Part shown: in pieces, positions 46,971-58,679 of the stretch | How positions within the stretch are numbered: position 1 is the stretch's first letter | How the letters are laid out: each line of letters starts with the position of its first letter | Assembly (NCBI GenBank): GCA_950022655.1 | Contig: OX465581.1 | Location: 107,677,125-107,741,124 of the forward strand | Source: Alentia gelatinosa | Lineage: Eukaryota > Annelida > Polychaeta > Phyllodocida > Polynoidae | Length of the DNA stretch: 64,000 nucleotides | Direction of reading: 5' to 3' | Program-made: the position numbers and the translations under genes | Notes under the pieces: model-generated | What the model was told of the DNA's origin: nothing | The model's database searches: none | The model's input: the letters and a program-made list of their open reading frames with translations, nothing else

Positions 46971-47806
46971 GCTAATGATATTTTCATTTACAATGGATGA
47001 GCGTGGTACTTCTAAAGTATAATAACTCTCACATAATAACGACCTTCATAATACAAATATTTGCAATCATTTTGACTTAGACCCAATCATTCCTCCAAGT
47101 CAGTGAGTAGTTGTGGGAGTGTGGGTTGGGAGTGGGCAGGGAGAGGGGGTTGGTCTGTGGTCAGGAAGAGCACAAGGGTGAATAACTGGTCAAACAGGTT
47201 TGCTGGCTCTGTGCCATTTAGGGAATCTGTCCCATCAGATTCTGATTGTTAGTAGAAGAAGTCATCGAATAGTTGTGGGAGTGAGGTTGGGAGTGGGCAG
47301 GGGGAGGGGTTAGTCTGTGGTCACTAAAAGTACAAGGGTGAATAAATGGTAAAACAGGTTTGCTGGCTCTGTGCCATGTAGGGAATCTGTCCCATCGGAA
47401 ATCAGTGTGCTCAGAATATCAGTGTGTCTGAATATAGTGTGTTTAGGTCTGTCCGATCAGATTTGAAAATGCAAACACCACATTTAGTCATTATCATCAT
47501 CTGAGTTTCCTTTTCTAGTAGCAGATAACAGTATCCATAACTAAGTGCTTATTATTTGTTGGCAGATTTGATAAAGTGAATCATTTATACCCAAAAAGAC
47601 TAAAAACTAAAGTTCTATTTTTAGGAACCAAGTCAGCTGTGGGGCAGGGGTATGGTCAAACTGGGATACTGGGTACCTGATCCATTCACCAGCCTTTATA
47701 GTTGGTGCATGGATAGTGAAGGGATAGTTTTTTGCAGGAACCTGAAAGCCTGTGTGAGTATTCTAACCTCTAGATGATTTATATGAGCGCGATTTCCCGC
47801 ACTCAA
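46970..47806 (+). mobile_element. RS-family element, copy S2, with internal tandem duplication
   Basis: Homologue of 9430-10450: starts GGAGCTAATGATATTTTC, ends CTCTAGATGATTTATATGAG then GCGCGATTTCCCGC. A block of about 162 bp is duplicated in tandem (47108-47269 and 47270-47404 onward): TAGTTGTGGGAGTG, GGGAGTGGGCAGGG, TTTGCTGGCTCTGTGCCAT. Confidence 0.7.
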
Positions 47807-47816
47807 AAATCTGGGA

Positions 47817-48146
47817 GAATCTGTACCGGAGTGCCTGTTGGGCCACAAGGGAGACATGACTTCAATCTTTCTTCTTTAGAATAATTCACAACGTGGTCCC
47901 TACAAACTATTTCCTGTTCAGAAGTAGGGTTTTGCCCTCGGCCAAATGTCCCTACTGTGACAACCAAGATATGATAACTCACTTTTTGTTGAATGTCCAG
48001 AAGTGAAGACTTTCTAGAAACAACTGAGAAAATGGCTGAGAAACTGTGTTGATTATGTACTAGACCTTAATCCGCTGGATTTAATCTTAGGTACGAAGAA
48101 TAAGGGCAGTAGGGCCGAGGTACTTCACTATATCTGTCTTCATGCC

Positions 48147-48204
<58 letters not shown>

Positions 48205-48320
48205 CAAAGATTGTTTTATGGTAAGAGACTATCAGTCTATGACTGGAGCAGGGAGTTTCGCAACAGCTTGTGTGTTGAAAAATATAGCTGTAAGATTATG
48301 TGTAAGAAAGTAGTTTAATG
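47817..48320 (+). pseudogene. Decayed LINE C-terminus with CCHC motif (1)
   Basis: Plus-strand frames read IIHNVVPTNYFLF, then CPYCDNQDMITH and, after a frameshift, LFVECPEVKTF, LRKWLRNCVDYV, and after an (AT)n tract RQRLFYGKRLSVYDW. The C-x2-C...H-x4-C pattern followed by a tryptophan-rich tail is typical of the 3' end of non-LTR retrotransposon ORF2. Stops and shifts show it is dead. Confidence 0.7.
48151..48200. repeat. (AT)n microsatellite inside the LINE relic
   Basis: About 50 bp of AT repeat within the decayed LINE 3' end. Confidence 0.95.
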
Positions 48321-48682
48321 AATAAGATACTGGAAGCTATGATGTGAACGCAGGTTTGTAGTAAAGTTGGTGGGCTTAGCCGAAATCCTATCAGACCCTG
48401 TGAAGACTACTCCATTGGCCACACTTGTCAGTCAGATTAATGTTAATGGAGGAGAATTAATCAGTTTGGGGGTCTTATCGGCCTGTTATTATGAACTCAC
48501 CGTATTGTAGCCAAACCCTTGTTGACGCCTTGTATTATGTTACAACTACTTGCCATCTCCGAATTACCTTTTGCATTTGGCCTGTGACTTGTGGACTTGA
48601 CCCAATATGACAGGTTTCAGAATGAATCCCGTAAGCATGTTGTCATTGTTATGTCCAGTGTTCAGAGTATTTTGTACTATAC

Positions 48683-49046
48683 TTTATCCTACCCCTAATA
48701 AAAAACCGCCATAGACTTAACATAGGGAAATTTTATGTGGCAGGCCGTGCCATAAAGTGTTTTTTATGCCACTAGAGTAATAACAATATTGACCAATCAG
48801 AGAGGAGGATGTCAGCTACTATAAAAAAGTTCAGTTGGTCATTGACTCAATATTTATCTTTTAGTAATACAAAAGCATAGACGAGGTAGGATAAATACGA
48901 AACCGAACTCGAGCTAGACTTGTCAATGTCTATGCCACGACGGGAAGGTCTGCTCCTCACTACACTCGGCTACGCCGTAGTAATACGCGACCTTCCCGTC
49001 GTGGCATAAACATTGTCAAGTCTAACTTTCGTTCGGTTTCTACTAA
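48683..49046 (+). mobile_element. Bipartite double-hairpin element, family 1, intact copy
   Basis: Module 1: TTTATCCTACCCCTAATAA (48683) to CGAGGTAGGATAAATA (48882-48897), with TTTATGTGGCAGGCC and GACCAATCAGAGAGG inside. Module 2: ACCGAACTCGAGCTAGACTTG, in two parts ACCGAACTCGAG and CTAGACTTG, facing CAAGTCTAACTTTCGTTCGGT (CAAGTCTAAC plus TTTCGTTCGGT), inner arms ATGCCACGACGGGAAGGTC and complement, centre ACTACACTCGGCTACGCC. It ends TTTCTACTAA. This is the empty-site reference for 37357-38003. It and its flank (TTTTGTACTATAC) are repeated from 49128. Confidence 0.85.
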
Positions 49047-49127
49047 GTATTGTCTTCCGTGTGGCATTTATAGATGTATGTATTATGCGTATTGTTATGT
49101 CTGGCGTCAAAGTCTTTTGTACTATAC

Positions 49128-49951
49128 TTTATCCTACCCCTAATAAAAACGGTCCATAGGTATAACATAGGCAAATTTTATGCGGCATGCCATGACATAA
49201 TGTGCGATTTATGCCTCTAGGCGCATAAACAAATCAACCAATCAGCGATCAGATTGTGAGCTGCTCCGAAAAAAGTTCTGGTTGGACTCAAAGGTAGAGC
49301 TTATCGGGGCAGTTGGTCAGGTTTCTACGATAACGCTACCGACGCGGCCCGACACGCTACGACGCGAACCGACGCGAGCCGATAAAAAAACCATATCGTA
49401 GAGGGTCTACGACAATCGAACATGTATCGATTGTCGTAGCGCGTCGGGCCGTGTCGGTGCACGTCGGTATGTATAGATGACACTTTAAACGGGAAATCAT
49501 ATGAAATAATCGAAGGAAAATCATGAAATTTTCAGAATACCTAGGATATATAGTGGCAATGCCGCTTTGCAAAAATGGTGAAATTTGAGAAAAGATAAGG
49601 GTCTCAAATCGATCAATTTATACTTTAACTTGGAACTGGGTTTTTTTATTAGATATTATTATGACATATCATATAATATCGTTTGTATTTTCAGATAAAA
49701 TATCAATCTTAAATATGCATTATATTTGGAATTATAATGGAAATATGGTTGGTTACACTAGTTGCATCGTGAGCTATATCGGGGTGTATCGGGACCATGG
49801 CACCTTCTTCATGCACCTTCCCAACAAGTTACGACGCGCCCCGACGCGAGCCGACTTACCTCGCTACGATATGGTAATTTTGTATCGGCTCGCGTCGGCT
49901 CGCGTCGGCGTTGGTGGGTGCGGGGTCTTACTCTCGTTCAGTTACTACTAG
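49128..49951 (+). mobile_element. Family 1 element interrupted by an F-family foldback
   Basis: Left part 49128-49307 matches 48683-48870; the right end TCTCGTTCAGTTACTACTAG (49932-49951) and its flank CCGTGTGGCAT match 49030-49070. The middle is replaced by the insertion at 49308-49921. With 48683-49046 it forms a tandem repeat of about 440 bp that includes flanking sequence. Confidence 0.65.
49308..49921. mobile_element. F-family foldback, copy 3 (GC-rich arms)
   Basis: Arms CGACGCGAGCCGATA...CCATATCGTAG (49369-49402) and inverted CTACGATATGGTAA...TCGGCTCGCGTCG (about 49863-49900) fold back on each other; ends resemble the GTTGGTGG / CCACC ends of 28091-28484. The interior has CTACGACAATCG motifs like the other copies. 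Confidence 0.6.
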
Positions 49952-52900
49952 TATTGTTTCCGTGTGGCATCTCTAGATGCTTATGTGAAGCGTATGTGTA
50001 ACTGTACCAAACTATGAAAATGGATGGAAAAAAGAGGGGCGGGGAAAGAGAGCAAGCTTGATGGAGGAGAGTGAATCTATATACGATGAAAGGTTCATGT
50101 ATGCACGAGCTATTTGTCAGTGAGAGGGACAACATCATCGGAAAAGATCAACTTTTGGCCAAGCTATCAATGTTGTTCAAAGAATAATGATGAGACTGCC
50201 TGTTATGAGTGATGTATGCCTATATGGTTGGCCTGTCTCGAGGAGAACGTTGAAGATAACGAAATTTAGAGGTTAAATCTTTCTTTCATATATTTATAGA
50301 ACTGCACTGAACTACGGTTTATTGAGGACTGTACAACAATGAATGATATATACTGGATTATGTATTGTTTCATGTTTTACTGAATAAAGGGAGCGTTGCT
50401 CAACTAAAAAAAAATTAAAAATCTGTCGCAACGCGGATACAGTCTCCCTCGATTTCTCTCACACTTTCAAAAATCGTGATATGTCTATCGGTCTCCCATG
50501 GCTTTCCAGTTTCCAACGGTCTTCTGTCTCGTGGTTTTTTTCAACCTCCTAGAGTATCAAAGTCCAAGTGAATAAGGCCCCTGTATGACACTAAAAACCT
50601 AAAGATAGCAAGATAAGATACAATAAGATAGGATGACCTGATATTTTCGTATGACAGCTCATACCCCATGAAACCGTCGTATCTTTCTAGATCTCAGTTT
50701 CGTTGAACCGTTGGTTCCCTATCTCGATGTGTACTACATAGTAGATATTGGGTAACCACAGATAGCCAACTGTATATCCGCGCGCCCACCCACCCCAGGC
50801 GATAAAGCATATACAGGCGATTTGATCTGCTCCTGAAACTCGTCATGCTGATATGCCTGATCCCGTACGGTGGGAAAATGACGAGTAGGTGATATGAAAT
50901 ACTCGTGCTTATGAAAATACACATAAATTTGTAATCAGGGATGCAACAATAGAACTATATACTTTATATATGGTACAAAACATAGGTATGAAAGACCATT
51001 TTAAGCAATCTATTAAAGTTCCTACTGAACATTAACACCTCATATATTGGTGGTAAATTATAGTCAAATTCTGTAGCCTGTTAATTATATAACTATATCC
51101 CTCACAAGAAAATGAGCAGATTTTGAAGAGCAAATGTTGATATGATTCTGGACGTTTCAAATGAAAGTGTCTGCATCGGGCGCAACTTCGACGTTCTATC
51201 TGTCTTTATCCTTGTTCAATATAATTACCATAACTGTCGTACTTTTCTTGATATTATCTTTGTCCGTGTTTAACTTTTATTCATTTTTCCATAAGCGGTT
51301 CTTTGGCCATAACTTTATGATCATGATGTTATTTTTGTCTTTTAGTTGCCATTGGATATCATTAAAATATGTGATACGGTTGCATGGAAGAACATCAGTT
51401 AATTGGTGATTGTAACTGGAGTGTTCCTGAATAAAAAGAAATGTCAATATGGTCCCTGTAGACAAATAATCGCGAACATGTGAGTCACAATGCGAGAGGG
51501 GTGGGGGAGGGAGATTCGAGTGCCACGCCACCTGACGATTCGGCTCGACGAACTCCACGCTATCTGACGACTCATAAGAGAACTCGTGACTTTATCAACC
51601 GCCTGCCCACCCTACAGTTTGGTCAAATTAAATTAAGGACTTGTGATGTGTTTTCTCTGCTACTTCAATATCATGTTAACTACCGTTTATCATGTTTCAC
51701 ATATCTTCAGAACGCCTAAATCAAATTCCACTTATCAGCCACTCCTGCGTTAGGTCGAATAGTATCAAGGTCCATGGCTTGAGTCTTTTGAATGGAGATT
51801 TTATCAATTTCCCAAGAAATGACATCCGGATAATCACTATGCAGCTTGTGATATTTCTGTTATGGTGATCAGAAATTATACCTGATCTATGGTTTCGAAA
51901 ACGGAGTCGACATTCTATTCAAGGGGCTCGAGATTCTAGCATACATCAGCGTGTTAGTTCTCTGTATCGCCAATGATTACTCATTGTACTAGTTCTTTTA
52001 CTGTCCATCATGCAGAAATATTTGATGGGAAGATGCTTCTCTGTAGTAAAGACATACCACATGTACTTCATACGATCGGGCCTAATAATAAAATGCCCTA
52101 TATATGTTCCTGAAAGAATGCGGAACGTTTAGGAGTGTAGTGTATACTGGTAATTAAGTACACATACGGTATTACTGTAATATATGTATACCGGGTACAT
52201 GTATCAATTGATCTTATACATGCTTAATTTCATTGTAGATACATTATACAAAAGATGGAGACAATGGGACTGGCTGCTTTCATTTTAAGTTGGCAAAAAC
52301 AATTGCGGTCCTGGCACTACATGTACATATACATTGTACATGACAAATAAGGAAGTATATAGAGAGATGATGAAGGTATCAGAAACACAAATTAAAGCCC
52401 TGTAGGTCTACTTTTGTATCCTCTATAGTGTCCATCCACCGAGGCTTGATGTGGATAGTCAGGTTTTGAGTGGAATATAAATGTATGACTATATACATAG
52501 GCCTTCTATGACTTTCTAAAAGAAGCATTATACTTTTGAGTTCAATATGAATAGCACTAGCTTCAGTAACTTAGCCTAAGTTTAAGTACAGATAGACACT
52601 TACATAAACATTCAAGAATACTCAAACTATACCTGCTGGGGTCAGTGGGGATGCATACACATGTATAACCAGATAATGATAGATATGTGTAGTTAATACT
52701 AAACGGGCGTTCACAGTGGGCTGTTGGATGGTCAGTTAAGTATATATTTGAATGTATGGAATATGATCAACAGCATGCCCATGTATTTGAATTAATGGGA
52801 TTATATGAATCAAACGGTATCATTGGTTGCAATTCATGTAAGTGTATTAGGCGGGGGGGGGGGGGGGTTCGGAAATATTCTCACAGTTAGCACTAACAAT

Positions 52901-53412
52901 AATGATAACATTATGTAGGCCTATATCATTTATGGTGGAACTATCAAGAGAAGAAAAAGTGGGTAAGCATTTAAAACCGGTGACATGGAATACCAGAAGA
53001 AATCCATGAGCATATCCAGAACTTTCCTGACTTTCTGCCCATCCTTGTTATATCGCCCTTAGCCTAATGCATAACATTCTGCTAAGATGTCCCATGAAAA
53101 GTACCAGCAGGATATAAATAGTTTCAGAATACGTGATTCCCCTTCAACCGCAGCCGGACTATGTCTATTTTTGGATCTCTTGACCAAACTGGCCTATATA
53201 TATATATGATAAGGGCATTGCACAAGTCATATAAATAGAAGATATTGCATAACCGATTATCCGTGTACATCATAGCAACAGAGTTTATCTGACGATAATT
53301 TTGAGACCTTCTCATTGGAATTAACTATATATATATAGACGTACCCCCAATGATAGTTTCAACCATGGTGTGGAAGTAGGAGGGATAGGCAGAGAGAAAG
53401 ACAGAGATTAAA
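49952..53412. other. Intergenic, no recognised gene
   Basis: AT-rich with short open frames only. A G tract is at 52853-52867. I see no consistent exon series or RNA gene on either strand. Confidence 0.5.
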
Positions 53413-54013
53413 TACACAATATTAACTGGTTTCAGATACAAGCGGCAGTAATCTCCGAGGACAAGACGCGTAGTAATCTCCGAACGATAGTGAGGTGATT
53501 ACGAAGAGTCTATATTGTTTATATTGTATTTATTAACCACCATTCCTTGCTAATAATTACGATGCTCTTCTGAAACTTGACCGATGCGCCTCCCATCGTT
53601 AATAATGATATCGTTCCTATGAGGTGGCAGTCATGTAGCCTATCCCTTCACCATGTTGGTTTCATGTTGTCATCGGAGGAGGGACTCAACGCTAAAATAT
53701 GGGACAAAACAATGTAAGAATTTGCTGATAACTGTAATCGGACCGATTATAGACCGATTATAAGACACTGCCAAAGATGAATTCACCAAACTTGAACTGT
53801 AGACACTGTCGATTGCGATCTTGTGATCGTAATATCGTCTGCTGCTGTCATATTGTGTCAAACTCAAAACAACGCTCGCTAGGGGCCCGATGACGCTTTG
53901 GGAACTATTTCCAGTAATCTCCTGCAGGAGGTTACGGGCCTCAGTAATCTCCTGGTAAAAAATAATCACACCCAGTGTTATTCCTATGGAGACTCCGTAT
54001 TAGGTGGTTAATA
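53413..54013 (-). mobile_element. Bipartite double-hairpin element, family 4, divergent copy
   Basis: On the minus strand: TTTTATTAACCACC (54000-54013) to GGTGGTTAATAAATAC (53519-53534), then a right part ending CCGCTTGTATCTGAAACCAGT and AATATTGTGTATT (to 53413). The inner arms use GTAATCTCC in place of GTATGCTCC, a consistent swap of the motif. Module 1 is longer (about 480 bp) than in other copies. Confidence 0.7.
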
Positions 54014-55019
54014 AAAGTACAGATCCTCATACTGGTTCATGTTAACAGTGAAATATGATTAGCTTCTTTTTAAAAAGCCGTTTATTGATCTTTCTAATAA
54101 TATCGAGGTTTTCTTTTGATTGCTGATGTATTTATTCACAACCCATAACAATGTATGTATAGGGTCATAAGGCTTTTGTTTTTTTTCTGCGCGGGGTCTC
54201 AACGTTTTTGCTTAATCATTGCTTAATTCTTATAAGATGAAATTCAGTGGGAGTCTGTACACGTTGTGGTTTGCTCAGCAAAGGATGATGAACCAGGACA
54301 TGACAAGATACGACCGGAGATTGTGCGACAAGACTCAAATCATATATATACGGACAACACAAGGCAGTAATGACACAAAAAATAATCAGTCACAGTCCTT
54401 CTAAAACTATTGTATACGGACAACTCATTTGGGTACACCTAGTAGCTCTTTAAACATTCAGACCCATCCTGCTTCTTCATTGTTACATAAATATGCATGA
54501 TAACCGACTTCATTCTTGACCCTTCATGCATATGGACATTTCTATCGTATAATTCTGGTGAATTTTGATTCCTTTCACTAGGTATGATTAGCGTTTCACC
54601 TGAACTAATCATGCAATTTACTAGCGCTAAAGAACAAAGACTTTATATTATGTCTCAAAAATAAATCATTAGAGCTGTAGTAGTAGATGTTCAGCACTGG
54701 GCCATGCATGCTGGAGTTTGTGCTGAGACGGAGGCGGCAAGGTAATATCAAGTGTTGCAATGCTGGGTATACATGTTTATGATTTTATCTTTATTCAGTT
54801 GGGTTTTTTTTATTATTTGGTTGGGGATCATATTTTTTGTTTCGTGGTGCATACCCGGGCCTGCTCATGAACTCAGAGGGTATAGGCCCGGACAAGTAGG
54901 GTCAGCGATCCTTTATCAGCGTGGATTATTTTTAATGATTTACAAAATTAAGTGAAACAATGGCCGATCTTTGAAAGGGACCCACAGGGATCTTCAAGAA
55001 GCGCTTGAGACTAGGAACC
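54014..55019. other. No recognised gene
   Basis: AT-rich stretch with a 61-codon frame at 54219-54404 that has no family features. Confidence 0.45.
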
Positions 55020-55620
55020 CCATGGTCGGCGCCAAAAGAAGCGGGGCGCAAGGGGTGTGGGATTAGCCCTCCTCTATCAAAGTCTTCCTCTGAGGTAAGT
55101 CCCACGGCCCACGCCCGGACTAGGAGATCTCTCTCGGTGCGATATGAAATACACGTACTGCCCCCTGGTGCGCCTTGCCGACAGTGAGTCTGGCGTTCCT
55201 GCAAGCCCCGCCAAAGTTGTGCCTGTCGTCTGCGCAAACTACGCAAACCGGTCGCCGCCACCAAAAGTCCAGGCAGACGAGAAAGCCCGTGCTCTGCACG
55301 TAACGCCGGCGACAGGCTCGTGCTGTGACAGACATGCGTCTGGAAAGCTGGCAGGCCCCTCTGGACCAGACCACCACCTTGCCTCCCGCCCTCACCAACC
55401 ACCCGCACACCTGCTGCTCGACAGGCAAGGCGCAAGGCGGGGCATTAAACGATGCTTTATTCCCAATGCGTTAGCCGTGAATGACATCGTCCACCTTGCG
55501 GAAGCCTTCCTGCTGGGTCTGATGGTGTCTTTTGTTTCATAGACTGTATGTGTTTGTTTACATGTTGTGTTTGCATTGTAGCATATTGATAGGTCTAATG
55601 GGCGTACTCGACCGCAGGCG
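55020..55620. repeat. GC-rich island, related to 58680-59160
   Basis: Much more GC-rich than its surroundings and open in several frames on both strands (up to 167 codons), none recognisable. GACAGTGAGTCTGGCGTTCC, TTAGCCGTGAATGAC and TTGATAGGTCTA have close matches in order at 58709, 59022 and 59135 (GACGGTGAGTCTGCAGTTCC, TTAGCCGTTAACGAT, CTGATAGGTCTA). This suggests two diverged copies of one element. I do not call the frames genes. Confidence 0.4.
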
Positions 55621-56129
55621 CCAAAGATGAAAACGTCACTTACCCCATCTAGTGGGAAAACGTGTCTTGTGTTGCTTTGTAGTTTCCAAGTATGTTGTAT
55701 CTGGAATTTCCAATGTGACATTTATTTACCTAAATTAGTTGGTTATGTCGTTTGTTAATTAGTCTAGACTTCAGCTGGTTTATAGTTAATTGAAGTAATG
55801 TATCGCTTTCTGTATTATATCAAATGGTATGTATCAAGAAAACCTAAAGAAGATATGCAAACCACTGATATCCAGTGAGTTTGATCTTGATAAGGAAAAA
55901 GAAGACAGGTCGATCATAATGATGGAATTGCATTGACAATAATGACATTAAAGAATTTCTTCTGTTTTATATCGCATCACGGACTCGGATGACCGTTGTA
56001 TACAAGACCTTGATCACCTCACTGGAGTGTTAAACTTTGAATATTCTGTTTTGTTTTGCGATATGCGCCTATATGTCTTATTGATGTGCATTATACGGTC
56101 TATGTATGTATGATATGTAATGATATCAA

Positions 56130-56660
56130 TAGGTTTCAAGAATTAACTAAGACTGGTAAAGTCAAAGCGACTAGATTACCAAAATTCCAGTCTCAACAAT
56201 TCGAAATTATACACAGAATTGTACCCACAAGAAAGTTTCTCTACCATAGGAAAATGATAGATTCTCTAAACTGTACTTTTGTGGAGAGTCTGAATCGAAA
56301 GACCACTTCTTTGTGAATTGTCTGGAGGCGTCAGATTTTGGGTAGTGCACCAAGATCTGGCTAAGTAGAGTTATTGGAATATCATTAAATTTATTTAACA
56401 AAGCATATCGTTTGGAGGCCCCAGCAGGGAGAGACACACTAGAAGACATAGGTTTATGTATAGTTTAATAAAATTCTACATATTTCGAAAAAGATTATTT
56501 CATGCTAATAGATTAGATACATACCAATGGAGCTTAGGATTTAGACAATGACTCCTCATAGAACAAGTATAGAAATGGAAAACAAAGATCAAAAGTTGGG
56601 CAATAATGTTTTTTGTACGAAGCATTAGAAGCAACAAGCTTGAAATGTCCTCAGTAACGG
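56130..56660 (+). pseudogene. Decayed LINE C-terminus with CCHC motif (2)
   Basis: Plus-strand frames read IIHRIVPTRKFLYHRK, then NCTFCGESESKDHFFVNC after a one-base deletion, and further down FYIFRKRLFHANRL. The IIH..VPT..FL block and the C-x2-C...H-x4-C pattern match the relic at 47817-48320, so both come from one LINE clade. Stops and a frameshift show it is dead. Confidence 0.7.
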
Positions 56661-56681
56661 GGGTGGAGGAGGTCAAGGATG

Positions 56682-56903
56682 TTATCTCACCCCTGGAATA
56701 AATGACCATAGGCTTAACATTGGGAACTCGTTCTCCATGCCCCTACGAGAATTGCAGTGGGTTCTCCTTGGTTTATATCCTGTGTGTTGTCCATTCTTTA
56801 GGTGTGTACAGGGGTGAGATAAATACAGAAAGCAACTCGTTTTGGTCAAAGAACTCCTTCTCCACCTCGACTTTGACCAAAACTTGTTGGTTTCTTCTTT
56901 AAT
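56682..56903 (+). mobile_element. Bipartite double-hairpin element, family 2, copy 2
   Basis: TTATCTCACCCCTGGAATAA (56682) to CAGGGGTGAGATAAATAC (56809-56826), with CCATAGGCTTAACATTGGGA inside; then a hairpin with arms AACTCGTTTTGGTCAAAG (56835-56852) and CTTTGACCAAAACTTGTTGG, ending TTTCTTCTTTAATA. Confidence 0.85.
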
Positions 56904-58044
56904 ACCCGTTATTCTAAGAAAGACTTAGTATTTCCGGCCAGGTGATAGGCCGCCTCGATTTAAATGTAATTGTCGTGGTACACACATTAAGTGAATAAAT
57001 GTACATGTGGTGTAGTCTGCAGTGCCTGTCAAGGGTATATCTTACATGGAATCTATCCTTGTGAAGTCACTGAACAAATCAAATGAAAAGGAGTCGGGAA
57101 GAAAGACACCAAGGTTGACCTTCAGCCCTCAGCGTTTTGCCAGGCGAGCGGTGCACTGCATACCCACCAATCGCCGACCACCATCTCACTTTATTTATTT
57201 ATATGAACAATAGAAGCGTTTATTTCACTCGAACAAGCATACTACATATTGTGGATCTTGCTTAGTTCATTGTACATGTTATGTTTCTTACTACTATTAC
57301 ATGTTATTCTTCCTGGACATGTGGAAGTTATCAGTTGTAACAGGGACGCTCCTCCTTTTTACCTTTTTAAATTTGAATATTCTAACAAAACCAGCGGCAT
57401 AATCCATAAGTTGTGTGTTAACCACACAGGTTGTTGTGTTTTGCTGCTGCCTACTCTTAACATCTTTTGGGCCGTATGAAATTAAACATCATGATTAATG
57501 GTGTGAGGTTTATGTGCGCCCCCTGGCAGCATACGCCTACTTTACTCATTGCTATATTCAGTAACACGTTAATATACATTTGACCTGAATGGTGTCCCGC
57601 AGAACGTTAACATAGAATAAGAATATTGATAAACAAACAGGATCATATTTAAAGAAAGGGAGAAAGAACTTCACCATATTTGGGGGTCATCTTACTTGTT
57701 CCTGTCTATTAAGAGAACTAGGGGGTATATATCCTGGGGAATATCGGTGATACATCCATATGCATCCGAACATTTATTGTGGTGTTCCTTGTTTTGGGGG
57801 TCTTGGACATTAAACAATACTATAAGAAGAGGCTCTTGGGGACGCTAACCAATATTCCTGTGTGGCAACTTTCTCCTTGCTAGAGGGAACATTAATCAAC
57901 ATTCTCCTTCACTTTATTCTGTTGAGAGATCCAGACGTAAGTAAGATGTGATAATTGGTCCTGCTTGTGGGGTTGGCTAGTCCTATATATGTTGCCTAAA
58001 GGTTGGAGTGGTCACAGACTTCCAGCATGTTGCAAACAGAATAT
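56904..58044. other. Intergenic, no recognised gene
   Basis: Open frames at 57022-57213 and 57249-57479 have no recognisable motif. Nothing else defined. Confidence 0.4.
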
Positions 58045-58165
58045 CCCTTCACTATCTGTGTGCTATCCACTGCGATATTGGGAAAGGAGGAGGATGCCAT
58101 TGTCTCAGGGTCTTAGAGGCATCCCCAGCTGACCATGACTAATCACTCAACAGGGAAATACAATC
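58045..58165 (+). repeat. RS-family fragment, copy R6
   Basis: ATCCCTTCACTATCTGTGTG, TCTTAGAGGCATCCCCAGCT and GACCATGACTAATCACTCAA match the R copies at 35036-35130 and 25670-25745. Confidence 0.55.
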
Positions 58166-58679
58166 TTCTTGACATCACTTAAGACTACCAGATGAAGTGT
58201 CAATATAGATTTCACTTACAGAGGACGATGCCAGGCAACACAATTAGTTCCCAGTCACTGTGAAATAATACCTTGAACGATTCAACGTGACACGAGAGGA
58301 CGTCAGGCTACTAGCACTGGATAGAAAGGAGCACGTTCGATGCCTTCCATCTCTCCATGCAAGCTTTTCAACAGAGATAGCGGGGGGGGGGGGGGCTTGA
58401 GGAAACCTGGTGGTAGTATATTAGTAGTAGTGGTACATGTAGTTCATGTCTGTAACGAAACATACTCAATTGCTAAATGTTTTACGCAACGTTATGGTAT
58501 AGATAAAATCAATTGATTCATTAATTATTGCACCGAGTGAAGTTTTTAAAGTCACACATTGTGCGAAAATTTGATACACTGTCGAGATCCAATCGATCCT
58601 CAGAAGAATTTGAAGGAAGGGATATTTGATTTACACGTATGCATGCTACAGAGGTTATTCGTGTACTGTATTGGGCTGG

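Noticed and set aside
48683..49046. Family 1 element as a Helitron (ends in CTAA after a hairpin)
   Set aside because: The hairpin is far too long for a Helitron 3' end, other families do not end in CTRR, and the one resolved insertion (family 4) is not at an A|T site.
54932..55435. 167-codon minus-strand open frame, with a 132-codon frame on the other strand
   Set aside because: Opposed open frames in GC-rich DNA are expected by chance; composition is Arg/Gly/Leu-rich without a motif. Listed as repeat only.
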